A model generated the notes under the pieces. The model was given only the letters and a program-made list of their open reading frames with translations, did no database searches and was not told the origin of the DNA. A DNA stretch of 52,820 bases, taken from contig JAFTAM010000136.1 of NCBI GenBank assembly GCA_017458675.1, positions 1 to 52,820 of the forward strand, written 5' to 3'. The DNA is from a bacterium. Its GTDB lineage: Bacteria; Vulcanimicrobiota; Xenobia; Xenobiales; Xenobiaceae. Below, one piece after another: positions 44,018 through 52,728 of this stretch. The position numbers were made by a program, and so were the translations under genes. Position 1 is the stretch's first letter, and each line of letters begins with the position of its first letter.

Positions 44018-44773
44018 ATGAACAGTATGAGTCAAAACAGCGAGGAAAGCGGCCGTCTGATTTCTGTCGCTGAATTCGCGGCGGCTATCGGCAAAACGGA
44101 ACGTCAGGTTTACCGTTATATAAATCAGAAGCGTATAAAAACGGTCGTGCCCGAGGGTTCGGGGCGCTATGGGCTCCGCATCCCCGAAAGCGAGATAGAG
44201 AGCTTTAAAGAGAGCGTCAGCAATGACAGCGGCTCTTTCCCCAAAGTAAGAGCTCCGTATGTGCGGAGCAAAAGCGGCGAAGCCGACGCCGGCTCTGAAG
44301 AAGAACCGCTATTCGGCTCGGACGGTTCCTTCGATACGGCTTCCGAGACGGCCGAATATGCAGAGATCGGCGGAAACGGCGCTCACCATGCGGAGCCTGA
44401 TTTTAAAAGCGGCGGCGACGAAGTCTCTGAGTCCGATTTTATAGGTAAGCAGTTTGCTTCCGTGCCCTTGGAACGCCATGAAGCGGCGGTTATGCGGCTT
44501 GGCTACATGCAGAGCCAGCTTGAGCAGGTTCAGCATCTTCTGAGCGACGGCAGCGAAAAGTATAAGGAGAAGGACGCTCAGATTGAGGCTCTGCGCTCTG
44601 AGCTGGATGAAGCCAAAAAAGAGATTATCCGTTTGGAGACGAAGGTCGAAGTCGCTGAAGACAACCGCAAAGAGAGCCAGCGCAATGCCGAAGAACTGAG
44701 AAGTCAGCTGGAAGGCGCGCGCAGAGAACTGGAGCGTCTGCAGAATACCTGGTGGGGCAGGCTTTTTAGCTGA
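44018..44773 (+). CDS. HTH-domain protein with long C-terminal coiled coil
   Basis: Residues about 14-70 form a MerR/excisionase-like helix-turn-helix: LISVAEFAAAIGKTERQVYRYINQKRI then VVPEGSGRYGLRIPESEIESFK. An acidic disordered middle follows (about 75-150). A long coiled coil comes next (VMRLGYMQSQLEQVQHLL through LRSELDEAKKEIIRLETKVEVAE to LEGARRELERLQ). The end is WWGRLFS, a possible amphipathic membrane-binding tip. 251 residues. The DNA-binding plus coiled-coil layout recalls plasmid or chromosome organisation proteins, but no such family is recognised. ATG 44018 or 44027; weak ribosome-binding site. Confidence 0.7.
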   Translation: MNSMSQNSEESGRLISVAEFAAAIGKTERQVYRYINQKRIKTVVPEGSGRYGLRIPESEIESFKESVSNDSGSFPKVRAPYVRSKSGEADAGSEEEPLFGSDGSFDTASETAEYAEIGGNGAHHAEPDFKSGGDEVSESDFIGKQFASVPLERHEAAVMRLGYMQSQLEQVQHLLSDGSEKYKEKDAQIEALRSELDEAKKEIIRLETKVEVAEDNRKESQRNAEELRSQLEGARRELERLQNTWWGRLFS

Positions 44774-44902
44774 AGCTTCGGCGGTATTTATGCCGCAGAA
44801 CATAGATTTAGTATATAATATTGGAAGCGGTTTGAAGCAGGCGTCCTTTCATAGGGCGCGCGGGCGGCAAACAGATATACAGCAACAGGTGGTAATATAT
44901 CA

Positions 44903-45283
44903 ATGGCTAGAAAAAGATTTTTTATCTGCCGCAGCTGCAATACCATTATTGATATGGTAGAGGGCGAAGAGAATACTTTTGTATGCGGCGAGAATAAAAT
45001 GGAGGCTCTGATTCCGGGAACGGTTGATGCCGCGGTGGAAAAGCATGTTCCTGAGGTCAGCGTCGACGGCGATACCGTCAGCGTTACTGTGGGAGCGGTT
45101 CTCCATCCGGCTACCGAGGCCCACCATATTACCTGGGTCTGCCTGGAAACTAAGCAGGGAAGGCAGTTCAAGTATTTGGAGCATGCAGCCGAGCCTAAGG
45201 TCAGCTTTAAGCTTATCGACGATACTCCCAGACGCGTTTACGCCTACTGCAACCTGCACGGTCTTTGGGTGAAGGAATTATAG
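44903..45283 (+). CDS. Desulfoferrodoxin-type superoxide reductase
   Basis: This non-heme iron enzyme reduces superoxide to peroxide in anaerobes. The 126-residue product has the N-terminal desulforedoxin-like segment FFICRSCNTII (Cys9, Cys12) and FVCGENKMEAL (Cys28). The catalytic domain follows with EKHVPEV, VGAVLHPATEAHHITWVCLE and AYCNLHGLW, giving the four His and one Cys of the active iron. At position 29, where desulfoferrodoxins have a fourth Cys, there is Gly, so the electron-relay iron site may be incomplete. ATG start; the gene has its own terminator. Confidence 0.92.
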   Translation: MARKRFFICRSCNTIIDMVEGEENTFVCGENKMEALIPGTVDAAVEKHVPEVSVDGDTVSVTVGAVLHPATEAHHITWVCLETKQGRQFKYLEHAAEPKVSFKLIDDTPRRVYAYCNLHGLWVKEL

Positions 45284-45302
45284 TTTTTAAGTCCATAAAA
45301 AA

Positions 45303-45338
45303 AACAGCCTCTCCGCCTCGGCGGTCAGGCTGTTTTCT
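45303..45338. terminator. Bidirectional terminator
   Basis: AACAGCCT and AGGCTGTT enclose a second small stem (CCGCC/GGCGG), with A- and T-runs outside. It separates the convergent superoxide reductase and TPR-like genes. Confidence 0.9.
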
Positions 45339-45352
45339 GTTTCGGCGATATT

Positions 45353-46054
45353 TTAAGCGGACTGTTTGTTCTTTGAATTTTCTTCCTTGAACTTCTCGGC
45401 CCGTTCCTTATACATGGGCAGGAACTTCTTTAAAATTTCGCTGTCGGGGTTTTTAGTTTCCAATTTGTCATAAATGGCGATGGCTCTGTCAAAGTCTTTC
45501 TGCTGATTGCAGAGACTGTATTCGATATGCGCCAAGGCGGTGCTGACGACATATGAATTGGGATATTCGTTGATGAACTGCTGCATGACCTCGGGTACTC
45601 GGCGGCTGTCCATGGCTTTTTCGTCCTTGTAGCCTTCGGTATCGCCGGGGTGCTGTTTTTCATAATTGCGCTTCAGATCTATTTCCAGCAGAATCAGACG
45701 CTGCCAGGCCTGGCGGTCGGTAGGATCTACAACAGATACAAATTGATCCTTTTTGCCTAAGGAAGCGGAGTTCTCTATATATAAAGGTTGCTCCAGAACT
45801 TCGCTTTTGTAGCGGGCGAAGGTCATGGCCTTTACCATATCGTGAGTTGCCAAATCCTCCTGAATGTATCTGTCGCTTTCGTTCTGATCGACAATGACAA
45901 GCTGACCTCTTTTTACCCGCGAATTCAGATCCTTGGAGAAAAGGTCTCCGTTGTTGTTCTGATTTACCGCGGTCCGACCGGGATTGAATATGAGATTGGC
46001 CACCCATAGAATGACGCCGAAAATAACCACGATTTTGAGGATTTTGACAACCAT
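45353..46054 (-). CDS. Membrane-anchored TPR-like protein
   Basis: This 233-residue protein has a single N-terminal membrane segment (MVVKILKIVVIFGVILWVAN). A region with a possible beta segment (GQLVIVDQNESDRYI) follows. C-terminal helical pairs resemble TPRs (PEVMQQFINEYPNSYVVSTA, then AHIEYSLCNQQKDFDRAIAIYDKLE). The tail is Lys-rich. No defined family. It stands alone on the minus strand. Confidence 0.65.
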   Translation of the reverse strand: MVVKILKIVVIFGVILWVANLIFNPGRTAVNQNNNGDLFSKDLNSRVKRGQLVIVDQNESDRYIQEDLATHDMVKAMTFARYKSEVLEQPLYIENSASLGKKDQFVSVVDPTDRQAWQRLILLEIDLKRNYEKQHPGDTEGYKDEKAMDSRRVPEVMQQFINEYPNSYVVSTALAHIEYSLCNQQKDFDRAIAIYDKLETKNPDSEILKKFLPMYKERAEKFKEENSKNKQSA

Positions 46055-46339
46055 AAATAATCTCTCTGTTTTTTGAAATGAGAAAGCCTCAAAGTCGGCT
46101 TTCCCTTAATAATATCTATAATTTGAATCCTATTCCGAAAAGCTGTGCCGAAGAACACATACTGTTATATTATACAGAATTTAATGGAAAAAGTATAGCT
46201 ATATCCGAAATAAGACTGATTTCTTTTTATTCCGCGGCATGTGTTTCTGCACAAAACCGGGGCGATATTGCTTAGGTTCGGCATAACGGGCGGAGACGGG
46301 CGTCATTAAACTGATTTGATTTTTCGGCGCAGGGAAATA
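46055..46339. other. Intergenic stretch without visible genes
   Basis: About 285 bp of mostly AT-rich DNA lies upstream of the minus-strand TPR-like gene. It presumably carries that gene's promoter. No repeat or RNA is recognised. The following terminator belongs to the lipoprotein gene. Confidence 0.4.
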
Positions 46340-46380
46340 AACAACAAAAAAGCTCCGAAATTTTTTCAAATTATCGGAGC
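46340..46380 (-). terminator. Terminator of the lipoprotein gene
   Basis: AGCTCCGA and TCGGAGC(C) form an 8-bp stem around an AT-rich loop. On the minus strand it runs into TTTTTTGTTG. It lies about 28 bp after the stop. Confidence 0.8.
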
Positions 46381-46408
46381 CTTTGCCGCATTTATATTTA
46401 CAGCTTAA

Positions 46409-47959
46409 TTATTTCTTGGTCGGAGTATATCCTACATAGGCCCAGAAAGCGCCGTTATCGGAAGTGTCCGTACCGTAGTTCCAGCCGTAATTGTAGTATA
46501 CGGCGGTTATATTTTCGTTTTGAGTCTCAGCTCTTAACTTTTCTTCCTTGCTGGTATTGATAAATACGCTGAAGGGATCCTTCAGGTCCTTAACGGCAGT
46601 CTGAGTCCAGTTTCTGTCGATCTTTTCCTTGCTCAGATCGTAGCGGACAAACTCAATTGAACCGGGAGTAGCATCGCTCTTGGGATAGCTGGCTCTGCCG
46701 GTCTGGGCAAAAATAATGTCGAGATTTTTTCTGCCGGAATCGTAAGCGCCGGGGAAGGTAGGGCTGACAGGATACTGCAGTCCGCTGACCAGGAGCTTAT
46801 ATTTATTGTTGCTGTTTTTATTGACCTCTTCCAAACTGGGATTAGCTTGGTCGGTAATATCTTTAAACAGCCAAAGCGCTCCTTGATCGGCCGGTTGGCT
46901 GGCAGGTCCGTATCCCTCGACAGTAAGGCCGCTGGTTATCGTTAAGAAATAAGTATCTTTGTAGTTGTTTTTAGGATCGTTAACGTGGGTCCAGGCTAAA
47001 TCGAAGGGGCATTTATAAGAGGCGTTTTCCGGGTAAATAAAGGCTAAGGCCTCTCCGGTCGTCAGTAAGGGATAATCGCCGGCCAGATCTTTTTGGTTGT
47101 CGCCCTGATTCATTTTAAAGAGGCAGATCTTTTCGTCGCCCTGGCAGGTTACGGCGCCCCAAGGACCGTGAGCGTCGACAACGGCAGGATAACTCAAGCC
47201 GCCTATGGCTGTGCCGCACCAGGTGGGCTCGCTCTTGTCGGCGATATCTTTGTAGCTGTAGGCTACAACTTTGCCCTCTTCGGTGTAATCAACCCAGTAA
47301 ACCATGTCGATGCCCAAAGAGCAGGTCAAAGGTACGGAGCAGGTGGTAGCGTTATTGGCGTTAACGTCTCTGGCCGTGCCTTTTGTCCATCCGTCGGATC
47401 TCATTCCCATATCGACCACATATACGCAGCGGTTGCTGCCTAAATCGGTGATGGCCAAATAAAGAATGTCGTCGTCGAGGCCGTCGGTTTCTCCGTCGGA
47501 AACTCTGGCGTCGATCCAGAAGGGGTTAGTCAGGTTTAAATCGCTGGTTCTGCCGGAGGAATTTTTAACGGTTATATCCAGCTCTTCAATTTTTGAAGGA
47601 AGAAGCTGGGAACAATCCGGATTATATTTGAAAACCTTGTATTTTACGGTTTGGTTGTCTAAACCTGTGCCTCCCGCTACAAATCCCTGAACGGCGAAGA
47701 CGGTGTCTTCGCAGTATACCTGGCGCACCGGATTAAATACTTTTTTAGAATCCCTGGGGAATATGTTGAAATGCTCGGCGGTTTCGGGTTCGGGAGTGGG
47801 GGTCGGCTCAACGGTGCTGGTAGAAGTCGGATGTACCGTCGAAGTGGGGAACGGTTCCAGCACGCCCATACCGCTGCCTGATCCTCCACATCCTACTGCA
47901 TATAAGCATACTCCTGATAATACTGAAAAGATGGCAATGCCTAGTTTGTGCTTCACCAT
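46409..47959 (-). CDS. Large exported lipoprotein, unknown function
   Basis: The 516-residue product begins with a lipoprotein signal (MVKHKLGIAIFSVLSGVCLY, lipobox AVGC, Cys24). A Gly/Ser linker and a Thr/Pro-rich spacer follow (TSTVHPTSTSTVEPTPTPEP). The remaining 450 residues are rich in short repeated strand-like units (DDILYLAITDLGSNRCVYVVD, VYWVDYTEEGKVVAYSYKD, DTYFLTITSGLTVEG), suggesting a beta-propeller. No family is recognised. ATG with GGAGG 3-7 nt upstream. Single gene with terminator. Confidence 0.75.
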   Translation of the reverse strand: MVKHKLGIAIFSVLSGVCLYAVGCGGSGSGMGVLEPFPTSTVHPTSTSTVEPTPTPEPETAEHFNIFPRDSKKVFNPVRQVYCEDTVFAVQGFVAGGTGLDNQTVKYKVFKYNPDCSQLLPSKIEELDITVKNSSGRTSDLNLTNPFWIDARVSDGETDGLDDDILYLAITDLGSNRCVYVVDMGMRSDGWTKGTARDVNANNATTCSVPLTCSLGIDMVYWVDYTEEGKVVAYSYKDIADKSEPTWCGTAIGGLSYPAVVDAHGPWGAVTCQGDEKICLFKMNQGDNQKDLAGDYPLLTTGEALAFIYPENASYKCPFDLAWTHVNDPKNNYKDTYFLTITSGLTVEGYGPASQPADQGALWLFKDITDQANPSLEEVNKNSNNKYKLLVSGLQYPVSPTFPGAYDSGRKNLDIIFAQTGRASYPKSDATPGSIEFVRYDLSKEKIDRNWTQTAVKDLKDPFSVFINTSKEEKLRAETQNENITAVYYNYGWNYGTDTSDNGAFWAYVGYTPTKK

Positions 47960-48110
47960 TTACCTCCATTCGGTGCGGAGCTTCTCTGCAGACAGCTTTT
48001 CCGGCAGAAAGCTCTTTTAAATCTTATACTGATATAAATGTTCTGAAGTCCGAGCTGTTTTGAGAATTGAAAATTCAGCAAAACAGCTCAGACCTGCCGT
48101 CGGCAGTATA

Positions 48111-50189
48111 TTAATCCTGCTCTTCGGCTTCAGCTTTAGCTTCGGCAATAACCTGCTCGGCGACCGAAGCCGGAGTCTCTTCGTAATGGTCAAACTCCTG
48201 AGTGAAGGAGGCGCGGCCCTGAGTGATGCTGCGCAGGTCAATGGCGTAATTCTGCATTTCCGCCAGAGGTACCTGAGCCTTGACGCACTGCATGCCGCCT
48301 TCGATGGGATCCATGCCGCTGATGCGTCCGCGCTTGGAGTTCAGGTCGCCGATGACGTCGCCCATGTAGGAGTCGGGGACGATGACTTCGACATTAACGA
48401 TAGGCTCCAAAATGACGGGCTTGGCTTTGGGAGCGCCCTGCTTGAAAGCGCCGCGTCCGGCGATCTGGAAGGCCATATCTGAGGAGTCGACGTCGTGCAT
48501 CTTTCCGTCAAAGAGGCGGATTTTAACGTCAACTACGGGGTTGCCGGCCAATACGCCGGTTTCCATAGCGGCGCGCACGCCCTTTTCAACGGCGGGGATG
48601 TAGTTCTTGGACACTACGCCGCCGACGATGTTGTCTTCAAAGACAAAGCCGCTTCCGGAAGGAAGGCCGGTAATCTCGATGCTGACCTGGGCAAACTGTC
48701 CGCGGCCGCCGGCCTGCTTCTTGTGGCGGTATTCCTGCTGCACCGAGCCCTTGAGGGTCTCGCGGTAAGGAATCTTGCGGGGATAGAGTTCTACATCGAC
48801 TCCCATTCTCTTGAGGCGGTCCACGCAAAGGTCGAGCTGGACGTTGCCGATGCCGGTGAGCAGAGCCTGGTGGGTCTCTTCAACGCGGGTGAGCTGCAGA
48901 GTGGGATCCTCCTGGAGCAGACGCTGCAGGTTGGCGGACATCTTGTCTTCATCAGCTTTGGACTTGGCGCGGATGGCCCGGCAGAAGAAGGGCTGGGGCA
49001 GATCCAGACCGGGAAGCTCGATCTTGCGGGAGCCTTCGGATAAGGTCTCGCCGGTAGAGGAGGCGGTCAGGCGGCCTACGGCCACGATATCGCCGGCCTG
49101 AGCTTCGGAAATCTTTTCCTGAGCCTTGCCGCGGATACTGAGGAGATTGCCGATCTTTTCATCTATGCCGCGGTTGAGGTTGTGCAGAACGGTGTCGGGA
49201 CGCAGCGTACCTGAATAGACGCGCATATAGGAAATTTTGCCGACATAAGGATCGGAGCTGGTCTTGAAGATCAAAGCGCAGACCGGAGCTTTGGGATCGG
49301 CTTCCACGGCGACCTCTTCATCGGCGGCATTTTTGCCGGTGACTGAGGCGACGGGCGCGGGCAGGTAGTTTATAGCAGCGTCAATTAAGAGGGAAACGCC
49401 GGCTAAGGTTATGGAAGAACCGCAGAGAACGGGAACGACTTTGGCGGAAGCGATGAGGGTCTTTATGCCCTCTTTAATCTCTTCGTCTGAAAGCTCCATG
49501 GTTTCCAGATATTTTTCCATAAGCTCGTCGGTGGCTTCAGCGGCGGCTTCGGTAATCTGTTCGCGGATCTCGGCAACTTCGTCCTCTAATTCGGCGGGAA
49601 TAGCCGTTTCGGAAGCGACGCCCTTGGCGTCAAAGGCGTAGGCCTTCTGATTGAGTACGTCTACTACGCCCTTGAAGGTGTCGGCGGCGCCGATAGGCAG
49701 CTGAAGAGGAACGATGTGAGCGCCGCTGAGCTTTTCGTGGGCTTCATCGAGAAAATGCTGGAAGTTGGCGTTTTCTTTGTCCATTTTATTGACGAAGATA
49801 ACCCTGGGCTTGCTGTATTTTTGGCAGAGCGCCCAGGCCTTTTCCAGACCTACCTCCATGCCGGAGTTGGCTGCGCCTACCAAAACGGCGGCGTCGGCCA
49901 CTCTCAGGGCTCCGAGACTTTCGGCTACGAAATCGAAGAATCCGGGAGTGTCGATAACGTTGATTTTATAACCCTTGACTTCAATAGGCGCCAAAGCGGA
50001 GAATACCGTCATGCAGCGCTTGATCTCTTCAGGATCAAAGTCTGAGGCGGTGTTGCCGTTTTCTACCTTGCCGAGTCTGTCAATAGCTCCGGTATGATAG
50101 AGAAGAGCTTCGGTCAATGAAGTTTTTCCGGCTCCCTGGTGGCCGAATAATCCGATGTTACGAATCTTATCTGTGGAATAAATGTTCAC
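48111..50189 (-). CDS. EF-G-like translational GTPase (EF-G2 type)
   Basis: This 692-residue GTPase has the full EF-G domain order. G1 is GHQGAGKTS (about residues 16-24; canonical EF-G has AHIDAGKTT), G3 is DTPGFFDF (about 81-88) and G4 is NKMDK (about 136-140). Domain IV has YRETLKGSVQQEYRHKKQAGGRGQFAQVSIEI, and domain V PDSYMGDVIGDLNSKRGRISG. The G1 form and divergent switch region point to the EF-G-like paralogue group, whose role is debated, rather than housekeeping FusA. GTG start with GGAGGG 7 nt upstream. It follows a 77-residue gene by 26 bp. Confidence 0.88.
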   Translation of the reverse strand: MNIYSTDKIRNIGLFGHQGAGKTSLTEALLYHTGAIDRLGKVENGNTASDFDPEEIKRCMTVFSALAPIEVKGYKINVIDTPGFFDFVAESLGALRVADAAVLVGAANSGMEVGLEKAWALCQKYSKPRVIFVNKMDKENANFQHFLDEAHEKLSGAHIVPLQLPIGAADTFKGVVDVLNQKAYAFDAKGVASETAIPAELEDEVAEIREQITEAAAEATDELMEKYLETMELSDEEIKEGIKTLIASAKVVPVLCGSSITLAGVSLLIDAAINYLPAPVASVTGKNAADEEVAVEADPKAPVCALIFKTSSDPYVGKISYMRVYSGTLRPDTVLHNLNRGIDEKIGNLLSIRGKAQEKISEAQAGDIVAVGRLTASSTGETLSEGSRKIELPGLDLPQPFFCRAIRAKSKADEDKMSANLQRLLQEDPTLQLTRVEETHQALLTGIGNVQLDLCVDRLKRMGVDVELYPRKIPYRETLKGSVQQEYRHKKQAGGRGQFAQVSIEITGLPSGSGFVFEDNIVGGVVSKNYIPAVEKGVRAAMETGVLAGNPVVDVKIRLFDGKMHDVDSSDMAFQIAGRGAFKQGAPKAKPVILEPIVNVEVIVPDSYMGDVIGDLNSKRGRISGMDPIEGGMQCVKAQVPLAEMQNYAIDLRSITQGRASFTQEFDHYEETPASVAEQVIAEAKAEAEEQD

Positions 50190-50215
50190 TTGCGGTCCCT
50201 CCGTACCGGGCGGGT

Positions 50216-50449
50216 TTATTCTGCGGTGGCAGTAGTTTCTTCGGCAGCAGCCTCAGCGGGGGCTTCTGCGGGCTTATTCTTAGGCTGATAGCCTTCGCGG
50301 TATTCGATGGGGATGAACTTCCCTTCTTTAACGGCGACTTCTCTGAGCCATCTGGCGCCGCCGATTTTTACCCAATCCTGTCCTTCGATGGGAGCGCCTG
50401 ACTTGCGGCATTTGGGCGGGGCGTTTTTCTTAGGCTTCGCAACAGACAT
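50216..50449 (-). CDS. Small basic/Ala-rich protein upstream of the EF-G-like gene
   Basis: This 77-residue protein has a basic N-terminus (MSVAKPKKNAPPKCRKSGAP), a conserved-looking core (GQDWVKIGGARWLREVAVKEGKFIPIEYREGY in two parts) and an acidic Ala/Glu tail. No signal peptide and no recognised family. ATG with GGAGG 11 nt upstream. It lies 26 bp before the EF-G-like gene on the same strand, so they are almost certainly one operon. Confidence 0.7.
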   Translation of the reverse strand: MSVAKPKKNAPPKCRKSGAPIEGQDWVKIGGARWLREVAVKEGKFIPIEYREGYQPKNKPAEAPAEAAAEETTATAE

Positions 50450-50781
50450 TTTATATAATACCTCCGTATATATGCACTTTTTTTCTCGCTCCTCATGTCT
50501 AAAAAAGAGCGGCAGTGCGACAAATAAAAAAATAGCTGCTTTAAATACTCTCCTATATCAGAGGGAGTTTGCGGCAGTTTATATTAAAACAAACTCTCAA
50601 TGCAACATTCCGTGAGCAGTTCTTTTGAGAAAAGGCTAATCCTTCTAAAAGAGCAGAATTTGTAAATTGTAATATAATTTAGCACAAAACCGGAAATTTA
50701 TATATACTATTTATTAACTTTTTAGTGATATATTTGGTAAAATTTTTATTTGATAAAAAAAAATAAGGTTCTAACGGTAAA
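50450..50781. other. AT-rich divergent intergenic region
   Basis: This 332-bp region lies between the divergent 77-residue gene and the DUF2723 gene. The part next to the latter is very AT-rich (TGTAATATAATTTAG, TATATATACTATTTATTAAC), suitable for a promoter. No gene, repeat or RNA is recognised. Confidence 0.45.
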
Positions 50782-52629
50782 GTGAGCAAAAAAATTAAAA
50801 ATGCCGATGTGATTTGTTCGGGAGAGCCTCTTTCCGCCGAAGCGCTGCGAGACTCTTTGAAGCCTGCCTTTGCGGCGGGAGCGGCCGCTCTTATAATATA
50901 TTTGCTTACAATGTCTTTGGGGGTCCCCTGCGGCTTTGACAGCGCCGAGCTGATTGGCGTATGCGCCGTCGGAGGAGTGGCTCATTCTCCCGGATATCCG
51001 CTCTACAGCGCTTTGGGCTATCTGCTCTGTACGGTCAGTCCTATGCCGCCGGCTTTGACCATGAATGCTTTTTCGGCTTTCTGTTCGGCTTCTGCCTGTT
51101 TTTGCTTATTTTTAAGCTTAAATATAATGACGCGCAGCCGATTCGCTTCCCTGGTTTCTGCGCTGCTGTTCGCCTTTGCCTTAACGCCCTGGCGCATGGC
51201 GGCAGGCGCCGAGGTCTTTGCCCTGCATCTGCTTTTCTGCTCCTTACTGCTTCTGACGGCTCTTTTATGTAAGTCTTTTCCGGAAAAGCGGAAACTTTGG
51301 AGCAATTTGCTGGCTCTGCTGCTGGGCCTTTCCCTGAGCCACCATCATATGACGGTACTTTTCATACCGGGTCTGGCGATCTTTTTATGGCTTAACAGAA
51401 AAGCCGGAAAAACTGCGCTCTCCTGGCAGCCGGCCCTCTTTTTCGCTTTGGGGCTGCTTCCTTATCTGTGGCTGCCCTGGCGCGCCAACTATATTATTTC
51501 CAACGATATTATTTATACTTTGAACTGGGGCAATCCCAGCAGCTGGAAGAATTTTTGGTGGACTGTTACCAGAAGCGGATACGGCAGCCTGCAGCTCAGC
51601 ACCAAGGGTATAGAGAATGCTGACCGCATAGCCAGCCTTTTTATGTGGCTGCGCTCTTCCGTTTTGAATCAGTTTGCCGTTATACCGTTTCTTTTGGGTC
51701 TTTACGGCTTTTGGGAGAGCTGGCGCAGGCAGAAGGACTGTTTTCTGCTGCTGGGTTTATTTTGGATTTTAGCCGGCCCGGTGTGGGCGCTGTATGCGGC
51801 TCAGCCCAATCAGGACGGCTACGGAGAGATGATGGAGCGCTTTTTTGCTTCCTCGTACCTGGCTTTCGCTTATTTTGCCGCCTTGGGCGCGGCGGTTCTG
51901 CTGAGCCGCTCCGGGCAGAAATATCTGCAGGCTCTTAAAATAGGGCTCATTCTCTGCTGCGCTTTCAATCTCTGCTTTAATTGGGCGAGAGCTTCGGAGC
52001 ACAGCCTGCGGGCAGTCGACAGCACCGTTCAGGTCATTGAGCGTTATGTCAGGGATAATTCCATTGTCTTTGTTCAGAGCGATATGCTCTGCGGCGGGAT
52101 GATTTATGCAAAATCCGTAGACAGAAGGAAATTTGTTTTTGTTCCTCTCGGACTGGCTCAGTCGGAATGGTTCATCGATTCTCTGCCTGAGGCGATGGGC
52201 TCTGTCCTGCGCGGCAAAGGCGCTGCAGGACTAGCCGAATGGGGATATGCCAACGGCATGGACGTTTATTTTGAAAATAAGCGTATGGCTGCGGCGATTG
52301 GCCTAGAGGGAAGCCGACAGTCTAATCCGATTATGATTATAAATGACGGTCTGCTGTGGCGCTTTGTGAGAGAGGGTGAAAGGACTTTGGATTCTGAGAA
52401 TGATTTGAAAAATTACTTGGCCTTTGAACACAGAAAGCTCAATGACTTTATGGCCGCATACGACAGAGAGCAGTTTGAGGAGAGGAATGCCGCCCCGTTT
52501 TGGCATCGCTTTGCCGTCGATATGTGGCGGAGAGCTTTGAAAGTATGCGAGGACGGCTCGGAAAAAGACAACGTTCTGAACTATGAAATGAAGCTGCAGA
52601 AGGCTGAAAGAAAAGCTCCCGGCCGCTAG
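50782..52629 (+). CDS. DUF2723 (TMEM260-like) glycosyltransferase-type membrane protein
   Basis: This 615-residue polytopic membrane protein shows the family hallmark GFDSAELIGVCAVGGVAHSPGYPLYSALG (about residues 51-79, in two parts). The acidic DSAE and HSPGYPLY motifs occupy the first extracytoplasmic loop, as in GT-C/protein O-mannosyltransferase-like enzymes. About ten to twelve hydrophobic helices follow, and a soluble C-terminal domain of about 190 residues. It probably transfers a sugar from a lipid carrier; the acceptor is unknown. GTG start with only AAGG further upstream, so the start is uncertain by a few codons. A strong terminator follows. Confidence 0.85.
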   Translation: MSKKIKNADVICSGEPLSAEALRDSLKPAFAAGAAALIIYLLTMSLGVPCGFDSAELIGVCAVGGVAHSPGYPLYSALGYLLCTVSPMPPALTMNAFSAFCSASACFCLFLSLNIMTRSRFASLVSALLFAFALTPWRMAAGAEVFALHLLFCSLLLLTALLCKSFPEKRKLWSNLLALLLGLSLSHHHMTVLFIPGLAIFLWLNRKAGKTALSWQPALFFALGLLPYLWLPWRANYIISNDIIYTLNWGNPSSWKNFWWTVTRSGYGSLQLSTKGIENADRIASLFMWLRSSVLNQFAVIPFLLGLYGFWESWRRQKDCFLLLGLFWILAGPVWALYAAQPNQDGYGEMMERFFASSYLAFAYFAALGAAVLLSRSGQKYLQALKIGLILCCAFNLCFNWARASEHSLRAVDSTVQVIERYVRDNSIVFVQSDMLCGGMIYAKSVDRRKFVFVPLGLAQSEWFIDSLPEAMGSVLRGKGAAGLAEWGYANGMDVYFENKRMAAAIGLEGSRQSNPIMIINDGLLWRFVREGERTLDSENDLKNYLAFEHRKLNDFMAAYDREQFEERNAAPFWHRFAVDMWRRALKVCEDGSEKDNVLNYEMKLQKAERKAPGR

Positions 52630-52680
52630 GCGGAGTCCGTTGGCGAAAGGCGGAAGAGCCCGCGGCAAAGCGCAAACGTC

Positions 52681-52728
52681 AAAGGGGCTGTGAAAAAATG
52701 AGAAATCTTTTTTCGCAGGCCCTTTTTC
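52681..52728 (+). terminator. Terminator of the DUF2723 gene
   Basis: AAAGGGGCTGTGAAAAAA pairs with TTTTTTCGCAGGCCCTTT (18 bp, one mismatch, one T-G pair), followed by more T. It lies 52 bp after the stop. The last 90 bp of the window show nothing else. Confidence 0.88.
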
